NCBI GenBank assembly: GCA_900545585.1
Contig: UQZR01000010.1
Span: 20,271 to 84,270, forward strand
DNA: 64,000 bases
Direction of reading: 5' to 3'
Source of the DNA: an uncultured Eubacteriales bacterium
GTDB lineage: Bacteria > Bacillota > Clostridia > Oscillospirales > Oscillospiraceae
Under the pieces are notes generated by a model. It ran no database searches, was not told the origin of the DNA, and worked only from the letters and a program-made list of their open reading frames with translations. A program made the position numbers and the translations under genes. Below are positions 53,984-61,782 of this stretch, piece by piece (positions within the stretch are counted from its first letter, which is position 1; each line of letters starts with the position of its first letter).

Positions 53984-54029
53984 AAAGAACGGTAACCGCG
54001 ATGCTTTAGCATCGCGGTTACCGTTCTTT
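53984..54029. repeat. Perfect 21-bp inverted repeat at the transposase break
   Basis: Two 21-base arms starting AAAGAACGGTAACC surround a TTTA loop. There is no T-run beyond the arm itself. It marks the point where IS256 similarity ends and could be a strong terminator or the footprint of another element. Confidence 0.7.
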
Positions 54030-54102
54030 GTGGTGAAATTTGTGTTAGAGATAATGAGGAGGTATTGCCAAAATGCAAAGGTGCAACTTTTGAGATTGTA
54101 TT

Positions 54103-54300
54103 TCAATCGTCAAAATTGTCCCGCTGCATGGCTTCATCAATGGCACGGTTGATATAGGCATTGACGGATTCCCCTTGCTGCGCCGCATGTGCCTGAATAA
54201 TGTCTTTTTTTCCTTTGGGCATTACAAGATTGACACGATCATAATTGCTTTTCATGTACTTGTTTACCGCTTTTTGCTGTGCTTTACTTGCTGGAGACAT
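54103..54300 (-). CDS. Arc-type ribbon-helix-helix DNA-binding protein
   Basis: This 65-residue protein carries the Arc/MetJ-type pattern: a strand (YDRVNLVMP, about 20-28) followed by KKDIIQAHAAQQGESVNAYINRAI. Such small proteins precede serine recombinase modules in many Firmicutes elements. AGGAGG lies upstream. Three copies of a 16-bp palindrome lie 46-130 bases upstream of its start and are probable operators. Confidence 0.78.
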   Translation of the reverse strand: MSPASKAQQKAVNKYMKSNYDRVNLVMPKGKKDIIQAHAAQQGESVNAYINRAIDEAMQRDNFDD

Positions 54301-54345
54301 GGCAGAACCTCCTGATGCTACTGTGTATTATAGTACCATAAAGCA

Positions 54346-54427
54346 ATATCTACGCATATATACAAATTGCACATATTTGCGCAGATATATTTGGTAATTG
54401 CGTTAATTGATATATCTGCGCAGATAT
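54346..54427. promoter_or_regulatory. Three repeated palindromic operators
   Basis: ATATCTGCGCAGATAT (54,412-54,427) is a perfect 16-bp palindrome. ATATTTGCGCAGATAT (54,373-54,388) differs at one position and ATATCTACGCATATAT (54,346-54,361) at two. They lie between the divergently placed Arc-type gene and the serine recombinase unit, which fits autoregulation and recombinase control. Confidence 0.68.
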
Positions 54428-54461
54428 GCTATTCTATCAATAGAAAAAAGAACAACGGCAG

Positions 54462-54487
54462 CTTTGAGGAGCGCCAACTCCTCAAAG
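54462..54487. repeat. Leader hairpin 1
   Basis: CTTTGAGGAG and CTCCTCAAAG form a perfect 10-bp stem with a 6-base loop, without a T-run, upstream of the recombinase unit. Confidence 0.55.
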
Positions 54488-54602
54488 CCTGCGCAGGTGA
54501 TCACAGCACCTACACAACGGACGAATCCGCACCGCTTGGGGTTATTATACCCGTTTGCCCCCAATTTTGCAAGCGGAATCCGGCCTATTTGTCATACTCA
54601 TG

Positions 54603-54633
54603 ACACCGTGTAGTGCCTCGGCCTGCACGGTGT
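54603..54633 (+). terminator. Leader hairpin 2, terminator or attenuator
   Basis: ACACCGTG pairs with CACGGTGT and is followed by TTCTCTTTTCTC. It lies 37 bases before the small gene that heads the serine recombinase unit, so it may attenuate it. Confidence 0.5.
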
Positions 54634-54669
54634 TTCTCTTTTCTCATTTCATTGAAAGGAGGAAAACGC

Positions 54670-54885
54670 ATGAGTCAAGATCGTATTCCGTTTCCCGCGT
54701 CCCCGGCATGTTCTCCGTCCCCGGCTCATAGGCTGTGGCGAGGGGGAATGAACGTGGAAGTCAAGCACACCCATCCGCAGTATGAGGATCCGCAGGCGCG
54801 GCAGCAGCAGATGAAGGACGCCTACGCCGCCTGCATGGCGAAGCTGCGGGCGCTGCGGGCGGCCCAGCGGGAAAAGACCGCATGA
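54670..54885 (+). CDS. Small protein preceding the serine recombinase
   Basis: This protein of 71 residues starts behind AAAGGAGG. An internal ATG at 54748 (AGGGGGA upstream) would give 45 residues, the better conserved-looking, charged helical part (QYEDPQARQQQMKDAYAA). It overlaps the recombinase start by 4 bases and is probably co-translated. No family is named. Confidence 0.55.
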   Translation: MSQDRIPFPASPACSPSPAHRLWRGGMNVEVKHTHPQYEDPQARQQQMKDAYAACMAKLRALRAAQREKTA

Positions 54886-56348
54886 AGACGGACGCGGTAT
54901 ACGCCCGCCAGTCCGTGGAGAAAAAGGACAGCCTGTCCATCGCGGGACAGATCGACCTGTGCCGCCGCACGGCTGACGGTGGGGAGCTGCGGGTCTACAA
55001 GGACGCCGGCTACTCCGGCAAAAACACCGAGCGCCCCGCCTTCCAGCAGCTGATGAAGGACATCCGTGCCGACCGAATCGGCACGCTGTACGTCTACCGG
55101 CTGGACAGGTTCTCCCGCAGCGTGGCGGACTTCGGCCAGCTGTGGGAGGTGCTGCAGGAACACCATGTGGAGTTCGTGTCAGTCAACGAGAACTTCGACA
55201 CCAAGACGCCCATGGGACGGGCCATGCTGCACATCATCATGGTGTTCGCCCAGCTGGAGCGGGAGACCACCGCCGAGCGCGTGCGGGACAACTATTACCG
55301 CCGCGCGGCGCTGGGCGCGTGGCCCGGCGGCCCGGCGCCCTACGGCTTTGACAATGGCCGGGCACGCGGGCGGGATGGCCGGGAAGTCCCGTCCCTTATC
55401 CCCAACGACAAGGCGGCGGTAGTGCAGCGGATCTTTCAGGAGTATGCCGCCGAGGACATGTCACTGGGGCTGCTGGCTCGCAAGCTGACCGCCGAGGGCA
55501 TCCCCGCTCCCAAGCGCGCCACATGGGACAACGTGACGCTGTCCCGCCTGCTGCACAACCCCGCCTATGCGATGGCAGACGAGCAGGTGCGGCTTCACTA
55601 TCTGGGTCAGGGCGTGGAGGTCACCAGCCCGCCGGAGGCCTTTGACGGCGTACACGGCGTGTTGCTGGTGGGCAAGCGGGAGGCCAATGCGCGGAAGTAC
55701 ACCAAGACCGAGAACCATCGGGCATCCGTGCTGAACAGTGTCGGTGTCGTGCCGTCGCCGCTGTTTCTGGCGGTGCAGGCAAAGCTGGCTCACAACCGTC
55801 AAGTGGGCAACAGCGGCAAGGGCAAGCACACATGGCTCTCCGGCCTGCTGAAATGCGCCAAGTGCGGCTACAGCCTGTCCGTTGTGGCGGACAAGTCCTA
55901 TCGCTATCTGGCGTGCAGCGGGCGGTATAATAAGAACCGCTGCGACGCCGCCATCCACGTCAAGCTGGCGGAGTTGGAAGCGGTGGTGCAGACGGAGATC
56001 GAAAAGCTGCTGACTCAGTGCCCGCAGGAGCCCGTTGTGCCGAAGCTGGAGGAGGACAGTTACACCCAGCGGCTGCTGGAGCTGGATCGCCGCGCCGAGC
56101 GCCTGATGGACGCCTTTGCCGAGAGTGAGGATCTGCCCGCGTCCTATCTGCAGAAAGCGCTGGGAAAGATCGAAAAGGAGCGCGAAGTGCTCCAGCAGGC
56201 CCAGCGGCGTGAAGCAGGCCGCGTTCCGCTGCCGGAAAAACTGGTGTTCAGCGAACTGTCCTTCGAGGAGAAAAAGGCCGTGGCCGCCCAGTTCATCCGC
56301 CGCATCGAGGTGGCAAAGGACAGCGCAGAGATCATCTGGGCGGTGTAA
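54882..56348 (+). CDS. Large serine recombinase
   Basis: This 488-residue recombinase has a resolvase domain with the nucleophile Ser11 (YARQSVE) and the conserved Arg-rich YRLDRFSRS (about 67-75), a Recombinase domain (about 165-260) and a zinc-ribbon region (CAKCGY, later a Cys near CSGRYNKNRC), then a C-terminal coiled coil. It can excise and insert DNA at short sites. Together with the Arc-type protein upstream and the small genes downstream it forms a compact module nested in the larger element. Confidence 0.93.
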   Translation: MKTDAVYARQSVEKKDSLSIAGQIDLCRRTADGGELRVYKDAGYSGKNTERPAFQQLMKDIRADRIGTLYVYRLDRFSRSVADFGQLWEVLQEHHVEFVSVNENFDTKTPMGRAMLHIIMVFAQLERETTAERVRDNYYRRAALGAWPGGPAPYGFDNGRARGRDGREVPSLIPNDKAAVVQRIFQEYAAEDMSLGLLARKLTAEGIPAPKRATWDNVTLSRLLHNPAYAMADEQVRLHYLGQGVEVTSPPEAFDGVHGVLLVGKREANARKYTKTENHRASVLNSVGVVPSPLFLAVQAKLAHNRQVGNSGKGKHTWLSGLLKCAKCGYSLSVVADKSYRYLACSGRYNKNRCDAAIHVKLAELEAVVQTEIEKLLTQCPQEPVVPKLEEDSYTQRLLELDRRAERLMDAFAESEDLPASYLQKALGKIEKEREVLQQAQRREAGRVPLPEKLVFSELSFEEKKAVAAQFIRRIEVAKDSAEIIWAV

Positions 56349-56380
56349 ATCAAATTTGATACGAATGAGGAGTAACCATT

Positions 56381-56584
56381 ATGAACGACGAACGTAAGAC
56401 GACCATCGAAGTGAACATGACCGATGACGAGTGGATTGAGCTGCTGTGTCTGTGCGAGGACATCAATCTGACGCCGGAGGATCTGGCCGCGGCATTCTGT
56501 CAGGAGGTCATCCGCCAGCAGGCGCTGCTGCGCATTATCGCCGCCGCTATTCGCTCCGACATGGCCAATCAACTCAACCGATAA
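56381..56584 (+). CDS. Small acidic helical protein
   Basis: This 67-residue, acidic, largely helical protein has two Cys and lies between the serine recombinase and the GHKL-nuclease gene. AATGAGGAG lies upstream. The layout (one short strand near 6-13, then helices) could be a ribbon-helix-helix variant. Function unknown. Confidence 0.6.
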   Translation: MNDERKTTIEVNMTDDEWIELLCLCEDINLTPEDLAAAFCQEVIRQQALLRIIAAAIRSDMANQLNR

Positions 56585-56601
56585 CAGGAGGAATTGCACC
56601 T

Positions 56602-58122
56602 ATGAAAATCGAAAACAAGACGCCCATTGCAGAGGAGATCATCCGCAACAACCCCACCGGTCACGGTCTGTTTGCCGGCATCGGGGACAACTTCAACAGT
56701 GTGGCGCAGGTCATCTGCGAGCTGATGGATGACGCGGTCTCCAACCTCCGCGCCAACAAAAACGATCCCGAACTGTCCATGACGGTGGTACTGTCACTGG
56801 AAAATCTGGGCGATGCGGTAGAGATCACCGTGACAGACGGCGGCACGGGCATTGCCGACCTCAGTAGTGCGCTGACCATCGCTTGCCGGGATGGCGCGCA
56901 GACACCGTTGAACGAACACGGCTTCGGGCTCAAGCACGCACTGGCTTCTTGCGACAGCAGCCCTGAGCAGAAGTGGAGTATTCGCACCCGCACGAAGGCC
57001 GACGCGGCGGCGAACCAGTACCGTGAGGTCAAAGCGCCGTATTCCATGGGGACGTCTGAGCTGGACAAGCCCATGAAGGTGCGTTTCTATTCAGGTACGG
57101 GCGATTTGCCCCACCCCACCGGCACATCGATCTCCGTCCGATGTCCCATGGCAAAGTTCCGGACGGTGAAGCCCGACCGTAAGGCAGCGCCCTCCGACTT
57201 CCACAATCTGGTGCGGTACATCATTGAGGAACTGCGGTACGTCTACGCGGGCATTCTGGCAAATACATCCATCACCATGGAAGTGGTGGAGATCAGCGGC
57301 AGCGAGGAAACGCAGCATACGCTGACGCCGCTGCTGCCGGTGTGGGAGGAGGGCAGCGTAAAGGATTACGGTGAGATCCCCTGCAACCTGGGCGGCGGCC
57401 CGCTGACCATCCGCTGTAAGTACGGCAATATCCTGAAGAACCCGTCCAACGCCATCTACTATAAGTGCAACATGGAGTCCAGCGGCGTGGAGCTGCGCAT
57501 TAACGGGCGTGCCATTGAACACGGAATGTTTGACCGCGTCTGGGGCGAGGCCATTCATCCCAGTCAGAACCGCTTTTTGGTACAGGTTGATCTTATCTCG
57601 GACAACCCTGCCGCACTGCCTGCCACGAAGAACACAAAAACCTCGTTCTGTGAAGCCGATCCGCGCCTGAAGAATCTGCTCAGCTGGATTGCCTCGTATG
57701 TTCCCGCCCCGGCCAAGGATGTGGATTCGATGGAATTGCGGTATGTCAAGGAGCTGACCGCCAAGCGGGAGAACGACCCCACCGCCCTGCGGGTGAGCCG
57801 CAAAGAGCCGGTGTTCCAGAAGATCGGGCTGAAGGCCAAGGTCGATCTGTTCGTGGGCTACATCGACCGCGTGACCATCTACGAGGCCAAGGCTGGCAAG
57901 ACCAAGGCGCTGGACTTGTATCAGCTCCGTATGTATGTGGACGGCTGCGCGCTGGACAATAAGCCGGTGGATGAGGCCGTACTGATTGCCAAGCGTCATT
58001 CGGCAGAGGTGAAGGAACTGCGGGACATCCTGAACACTCTGACCACACCTGACGGACGCCCCTACAACTTCCGGCTGGCTACATGGGACGAGGAGGGCAT
58101 CGTGATCCGCCAGAGTGCGTAA
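56602..58122 (+). CDS. GHKL ATPase fused to a RecB-like PD-(D/E)xK nuclease domain
   Basis: This 506-residue protein begins with a GHKL (Hsp90/MutL/MORC-type) ATPase domain: N-box ELMDDAVSN (40-48), G1 DGGTGI (79-84), G2 lid HGFGLKHA (106-113) and a GTSISV motif (174-179). The last ~110 residues carry KVDLF, YEAK and LYQLRMY, which match the Asp, ExK and QxxxY motifs of RecB-type nucleases. No transducer Lys was pinned down. Start at 56602 behind AGGAGG. Position inside a recombinase module and the ATPase-nuclease layout suggest an anti-phage or restriction-like system; this is inferred. Confidence 0.8.
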   Translation: MKIENKTPIAEEIIRNNPTGHGLFAGIGDNFNSVAQVICELMDDAVSNLRANKNDPELSMTVVLSLENLGDAVEITVTDGGTGIADLSSALTIACRDGAQTPLNEHGFGLKHALASCDSSPEQKWSIRTRTKADAAANQYREVKAPYSMGTSELDKPMKVRFYSGTGDLPHPTGTSISVRCPMAKFRTVKPDRKAAPSDFHNLVRYIIEELRYVYAGILANTSITMEVVEISGSEETQHTLTPLLPVWEEGSVKDYGEIPCNLGGGPLTIRCKYGNILKNPSNAIYYKCNMESSGVELRINGRAIEHGMFDRVWGEAIHPSQNRFLVQVDLISDNPAALPATKNTKTSFCEADPRLKNLLSWIASYVPAPAKDVDSMELRYVKELTAKRENDPTALRVSRKEPVFQKIGLKAKVDLFVGYIDRVTIYEAKAGKTKALDLYQLRMYVDGCALDNKPVDEAVLIAKRHSAEVKELRDILNTLTTPDGRPYNFRLATWDEEGIVIRQSA

Positions 58123-58138
58123 GAACAGCTGGGAGAAC

Positions 58139-58157
58139 GTGTGCAATGATTGCACAC
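58139..58157. repeat. 19-bp palindrome shared with the recombinase leader
   Basis: GTGTGCAATGATTGCACAC occurs here and inside the hairpin at 17,576-17,594. It lies 17 bases after the GHKL gene and may act as a weak terminator (TTTT follows) or a binding site. Confidence 0.6.
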
Positions 58158-58178
58158 TTTTCCAAAGGAAGGTGAGGT

Positions 58179-58399
58179 ATGAACGTAAAAGAGTTGATTC
58201 TGAGCCATCCTGCGGCGGGCATTGCCGCTGCGCTGGTTGACCGGCTGAAAAGCTCTACGACTCCCTCCGTGAAGCGGAGGAACTGGACAAACTCCCGCCG
58301 GAGGAACGGGCGAAGCACTTCTTCTCCGCAGAGGAGGTTTTTGCTGAGTTGGGCATCCCTGAACCTTCCGAGGAGGAACGGCAGGAAACGCATCGGTAG
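58179..58399 (+). pseudogene. Small conserved module gene, frameshifted
   Basis: The frame starts MNVKELILSHPAAGIAAALVD behind GGAAGGTGAGG. Near 58,250 a one-base change moves the sensible reading to another frame: YDSLREAEELDKLPPEERAK and onward to TAG at 58,399. The joined product would be about 73 residues, acidic and helical. Such short proteins accompany serine recombinase modules, but no function is known. Confidence 0.62.
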
Positions 58400-58477
58400 A
58401 TGTGCAGGGAGATGCTGATCAATAGTCTGAGAACGTATCAGATGCTTGAGAAATATGTGAAAAAGTAATAAACAGAG

Positions 58478-58506
58478 AAGGCCATCGGCAAATAGCCGAT
58501 GGCCTT
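58478..58506 (+). terminator. Hairpin terminator of the serine recombinase module
   Basis: AAGGCCATCGGC pairs with GCCGATGGCCTT around AAATA. The stem is strong although the T-run is short. The bases up to 58,651 hold no gene I can support. Confidence 0.65.
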
Positions 58507-58651
58507 CGCGGCCTGCCGAAGCAGATCGTTTGAAATGTGTTGATTTGCAAAAGGTAGAAGCAAACTGATAGTTCGACAAACTGGAAGTTGTGATGCAGAA
58601 AGTCTTTAACAAGCCTGTTGAGCTGCTGTCCTATCAATCGAAAGTGAAATG

Positions 58652-59218
58652 CTATTTGTTGGCATACAAATGGCAACCTTTTACATGGTCATTGACAATC
58701 CCTATTGCCTGCATATAGGCATATATGATTGTACTACCAACAAACTTAAAGCCGAGCTTTTTTAGGTCTTTACTAATTTTGTCTGAGAGTGCAGTCCTTG
58801 CGGGTATATCTGTTTCAGTTTGGAACTGATTGAGAATTGGCTTACCATCAACATAAGACCATATAAACGAATCAAAACTGCCATACGATTCTTGGATTTT
58901 TATAAACTGTTGAGCATTTGTTATTGCTGATTTGATTTTTAACCGATTACGAACAATACTGCTATTTTGCATTAGCTCTTCTATTTTTGCATCATCATAC
59001 AGCGCAACTTTTTTGCAGTTAAAGTTATCAAAAGCAATTCTAAATGCCTCTCTTTTGTTTAGTATTGTCAGCCACGATAGTCCTGCCTGCATACCTTCAA
59101 GTATTAACATTTCAAATAACTTATTCTCATCATGAACAGGCTTTCCCCATTCATTATCATGATACTCTTTATATAAGTCGGTAGTTGCCCATGAACATCT
59201 TTGTATCAATTCTTCCAT
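58652..59218 (-). CDS. tag: DNA-3-methyladenine glycosylase I
   Basis: This 188-residue base-excision repair enzyme matches Tag: CSWATTDLYKEYHDNEWG at the N-terminus (zinc Cys and DNA-contact region), EGMQAGLSWLTIL with the conserved catalytic-pocket Glu and Trp, GFKFVGSTI and the NDHVKGCHLY zinc-ligand His/Cys end. It removes 3-methyladenine from alkylated DNA. The start at 59218 was chosen over an upstream extension to 59311 because the Tag N-terminus begins there. The gene is AT-rich, unlike its neighbours, indicating separate origin. Confidence 0.93.
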   Translation of the reverse strand: MEELIQRCSWATTDLYKEYHDNEWGKPVHDENKLFEMLILEGMQAGLSWLTILNKREAFRIAFDNFNCKKVALYDDAKIEELMQNSSIVRNRLKIKSAITNAQQFIKIQESYGSFDSFIWSYVDGKPILNQFQTETDIPARTALSDKISKDLKKLGFKFVGSTIIYAYMQAIGIVNDHVKGCHLYANK

Positions 59219-59256
59219 AAGTTTCTCCGTCCTGCAAATTCTGATTTGTTGGCCTC

Positions 59257-59520
59257 TTACCTCTGCGCCAGCCGATAAAGGCTGCGGATGGATTCCATGA
59301 CCGTATGCCACGACAGATCAGCGGCGTAGGAGAACTTCTTCTGATATGCCCGCCACAGCTTTTCCATGTTCGGGTCGGCCTCAACTTCATCAAAGGCCGC
59401 AGGCGCGTCGGCAAGATACTTCTCTGTACCGCGTTTCTTAGCCGTTGCAATGAGCGCCGCACGGAGATTGGCGGGGACGATGCTCTGGCCGTGGAGCTGG
59501 CTCAGAATGTGCAGATCATA
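59257..59520 (-). pseudogene. AbiEii-type nucleotidyltransferase toxin, C-terminal remnant
   Basis: Only the last ~88 residues of a type IV toxin of the AbiEii/AbiGii family remain, from YDLHILSQLHG to LYRLAQR. The nucleotidyltransferase core with its catalytic Asp residues (about 200 residues) is missing. The remnant starts directly at the end of the antitoxin gene, overlapping its last 5 bases, so an internal deletion removed the toxin front. The toxin must be inactive. Confidence 0.78.
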
Positions 59521-60109
59521 AGAGTACCTCCAAATACTGCCGAAGCAGTTTTTCAACACGGAACATCTGCGCATAGCGCATCAGCTTCCGCAAGTCCTTG
59601 TCTTTTCGTTTTGCGTATTGCTTGAGTGCATCCTGAAAGGTCTGCATCTCGATTCCACTGCGGCTGCGGATCAGATCGCAGATGGTGCGCTCCATATCAT
59701 AGACGGGAACCGGGTTGCCAAAGGGCGTGTTCATCGTGACGATCCCCACATCATGCAATTCTTTCTTGATGGTGTAGACCTTGATGCCGTCTGCTTGCAG
59801 GCTGGCAGGATTGTAGCCGGTCTTGACCGTGATGGAATACGGATTCGGCTCCCGGTCGGTCAGGTCATGGAAAAACAGCGCGCTCTCATGGGAGAATACG
59901 GCCTGCGCACAACGAAGGTGCAGCAGATACATGGCGTCCGTCCAAGCATCGGGCGAAACATAAACGCCATGCGCTGCCTGCTCCACGCCGCGCTGCTTGG
60001 CGTAGGCGTAAAACGTGGACTTGGAAATACCGATTTCCAAAACCTGCGCGGTTTTGACGATCCCATTGTTTTGCTGAAAAAGCAGATCAAGCCGGTCGTA
60101 GGCGGTCAT
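59516..60109 (-). CDS. abiEi: AbiEi-type antitoxin
   Basis: This 197-residue protein has an N-terminal winged helix-turn-helix (about 1-50; MTAYDRLDLLFQQNNG and KSTFYAYAKQRGV) and the AbiEi C-terminal domain (about 55-190). AbiEi represses its operon and neutralises the nucleotidyltransferase AbiEii by a type IV mechanism. The gene is intact though its toxin is deleted. A perfect 13-bp inverted repeat upstream is the likely operator. Confidence 0.88.
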   Translation of the reverse strand: MTAYDRLDLLFQQNNGIVKTAQVLEIGISKSTFYAYAKQRGVEQAAHGVYVSPDAWTDAMYLLHLRCAQAVFSHESALFFHDLTDREPNPYSITVKTGYNPASLQADGIKVYTIKKELHDVGIVTMNTPFGNPVPVYDMERTICDLIRSRSGIEMQTFQDALKQYAKRKDKDLRKLMRYAQMFRVEKLLRQYLEVLL

Positions 60110-60121
60110 GCTATCACTTCC

Positions 60122-60155
60122 TTCTTGCTAATATTATATCCGATATTAGCAAGAA
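60122..60155. promoter_or_regulatory. AbiEi operator
   Basis: TTCTTGCTAATAT and ATATTAGCAAGAA are perfect 13-base arms separated by 8 bases, 12 bases upstream of the antitoxin start. This fits the inverted repeats that AbiEi proteins bind for negative autoregulation. Confidence 0.72.
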
Positions 60156-60178
60156 AGTAAACAACGATTTTAGAAAAG

Positions 60179-60204
60179 CAAGCCGAGGCGTTCGCCCCGG
60201 CTTG
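60179..60204 (-). terminator. Terminator of the fic gene
   Basis: On the minus strand CAAGCCGGGGC pairs with the matching GCCTCGGCTTG (one mismatch) and is followed by CTTTTCT. Confidence 0.65.
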
Positions 60205-60221
60205 TGCTTTAAAAGCCCACG

Positions 60222-61391
60222 TCACGCCTGCACCCTATACTTCACGCGGTTTCCGTACCGCGTTGAGGTCAGTAGGCCCAGCTGTTCAAACTTCAGCACA
60301 AAGCTGCGGATGGTGGCATAGGCGGCATTGCCAAAGTCCTTTTCCAACTGCTTGGTGGAGAACTCAGCTTCCCCGTACGCGGAGAGAACGAAGCTCCACA
60401 GCGCCTTTTCCTTCTCCGTAACCTGCCCCTGCGACAATGCAGCCTGAAACGCCTCGGTTGTCCGTCGGGCAGGGAGCACTCCGTTCAGCTTGTGATACAC
60501 ATTCTCAATGAAATACACTAAGAACGGCGTTACGTCCAGCACGCCGCTGATGTGGGCATTCTCCTCCACCAACGTGTAGGCGTCGTAATACCCCTTGCGG
60601 CTCTTGTTGACGTACTCAGACAGCGGCACGAACAGGGCGGAGGAATACCCCTGCTGTACCAGATACCACAGGTGCATCAGCCGCGCCATTCTGCCGTTGC
60701 CATCAAAGTAGGGGTGCAGATAGGCGACATAGAAGTGGATCAGGGCCGCTTTCAGCAGGTCGTTGCTGTCGGATTCTTCATGGATGAAGCGCACCAGTTC
60801 GCCCATGCGCTCCGGCAGCTGCTGCCACGGCAGTCCGGTATGCTCTACCTTGGAGCCGACCACATACACGCTGTCGTGCCGATAGAAGCTGGTGGGACAC
60901 AGACGGTCCTCCTCCGGCAGATAGGCGCCGATGGCGGTCTCATACAGCTGGTGGATGGATGCTTCGGTGATCCTGTTGGAGGGGTCGCTGATGAATTCCA
61001 GCCCCTTCTTCATGCCATAGATGCGGTTCTCGCTTTCGTCCGCTGGAGCAAAGCCGGACAGGATCTTACGGACACTGTCGCGGGAGAAATCCACCTGCTC
61101 GATGGTGAAGGTGGAGATGATCTCCTCCTCCATGGCCTTCGCGCCGTAAAGCTGCGTGCTGCTCTGCGGCGTCAGCAGGATCCGGGCGGCAGAGAGATGC
61201 ACCTGCGCGACACTATCCAGATAGACAAGGGACTGCCCGGAAAAGTCCTTCAGCGGCAGCGGATGATAGAACCCGTTTTTCAGCAGCGACACAAACTCTC
61301 CCATATCTGCCTGCGGATATTTATAGCCCAGCTTCTTCAAGTCCAGCACACTTTTATCCGACAGCATTTTGGTAAACAACGCAGCGTCCAT
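60222..61391 (-). CDS. Fic family protein
   Basis: This 389-residue protein has the catalytic Fic motif HPYFDGNGRMAR (His at about 235), which transfers AMP or related groups to proteins. An N-terminal stretch, STFTIEQ at about 92-98, resembles the inhibitory alpha-helix motif (S/T)xxxE(G/N) of class II Fic proteins, with Gln in the last position. A winged-helix-like C-terminal part (about 320-389) may bind DNA. AGGAGG precedes the ATG. TATCAG/CTGATA half-sites just upstream suggest self-regulation. Confidence 0.88.
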   Translation of the reverse strand: MDAALFTKMLSDKSVLDLKKLGYKYPQADMGEFVSLLKNGFYHPLPLKDFSGQSLVYLDSVAQVHLSAARILLTPQSSTQLYGAKAMEEEIISTFTIEQVDFSRDSVRKILSGFAPADESENRIYGMKKGLEFISDPSNRITEASIHQLYETAIGAYLPEEDRLCPTSFYRHDSVYVVGSKVEHTGLPWQQLPERMGELVRFIHEESDSNDLLKAALIHFYVAYLHPYFDGNGRMARLMHLWYLVQQGYSSALFVPLSEYVNKSRKGYYDAYTLVEENAHISGVLDVTPFLVYFIENVYHKLNGVLPARRTTEAFQAALSQGQVTEKEKALWSFVLSAYGEAEFSTKQLEKDFGNAAYATIRSFVLKFEQLGLLTSTRYGNRVKYRVQA

Positions 61392-61404
61392 ATAGCACCT
61401 CCTG

Positions 61405-61434
61405 CTGATATTAAATAGTATCAGTTTATATCAG
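61405..61434. promoter_or_regulatory. Half-site array upstream of fic
   Basis: CTGATA, 8 bases and TATCAG form an inverted repeat, and a further TATCAG follows 10 bases after the second. Spacing of about one helical turn suggests cooperative operator binding, perhaps by the Fic C-terminal winged helix. Confidence 0.5.
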
Positions 61435-61666
61435 TATACAGAAGTGTTTCCGGAAATGCAAGAGGAAATACCGTCACAGGCGTTGAAAAATCCAAGATCG
61501 AAATCGTGCGGCTCAAAAGTGATGAAATCAACATCAGGTTTCAGAGGAGCTTTCTTGAAGTGAATGTATTCGCAAATTGGTAGAGATAGTTTCCTGCGTC
61601 ATCCGCACCTCGCCGGAGGACAGCTCATCGGCACTTTGCGCACAACTCTTTGATTTTGACCTCTCT

Positions 61667-61768
61667 CGTGCCCGAAACACCCCTCAAACACCCCATTTAC
61701 AGGTCAAATTTTTGGGTGATGCGCACAGTAACCAAACCCGCAAACCTTTGCGTCACAACGGCTTTAAG
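61667..61768 (-). repeat. Right terminal inverted repeat
   Basis: This is the reverse complement of the left repeat over 102 bp at about 80% identity, without gaps. The host deacetylase resumes 15 bases further right at 61,783. The interval 61,435-61,666 holds no gene I can support. Confidence 0.88.
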
Positions 61769-61782
61769 CCATTTCCGGTTGC

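Larger units (their letters stand above)
17196..61782. mobile_element. 44.6-kb integrated element with terminal inverted repeats and twin tyrosine recombinases
   Basis: The element is defined by both junctions with a split deacetylase gene. The host reading frame is intact up to GGA at 61,783-61,785 and resumes with GGA at 17,193-17,195, which fits a 3-bp duplication or crossover site. The ends carry 102-bp imperfect inverted repeats, about 80% identical without gaps, and weaker similarity runs further out almost to the junctions. Two tyrosine recombinase genes lie just inside the left end. Cargo: aldarate catabolic island, IS remnants, a serine recombinase module with a GHKL-nuclease gene, Tag, AbiE remnant and Fic. 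Paired recombinases with long inverted ends recall RIT or Tn554-like logic but the match is not exact. No conjugation genes were seen, so it is not self-transmissible as far as visible. Confidence 0.82.
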
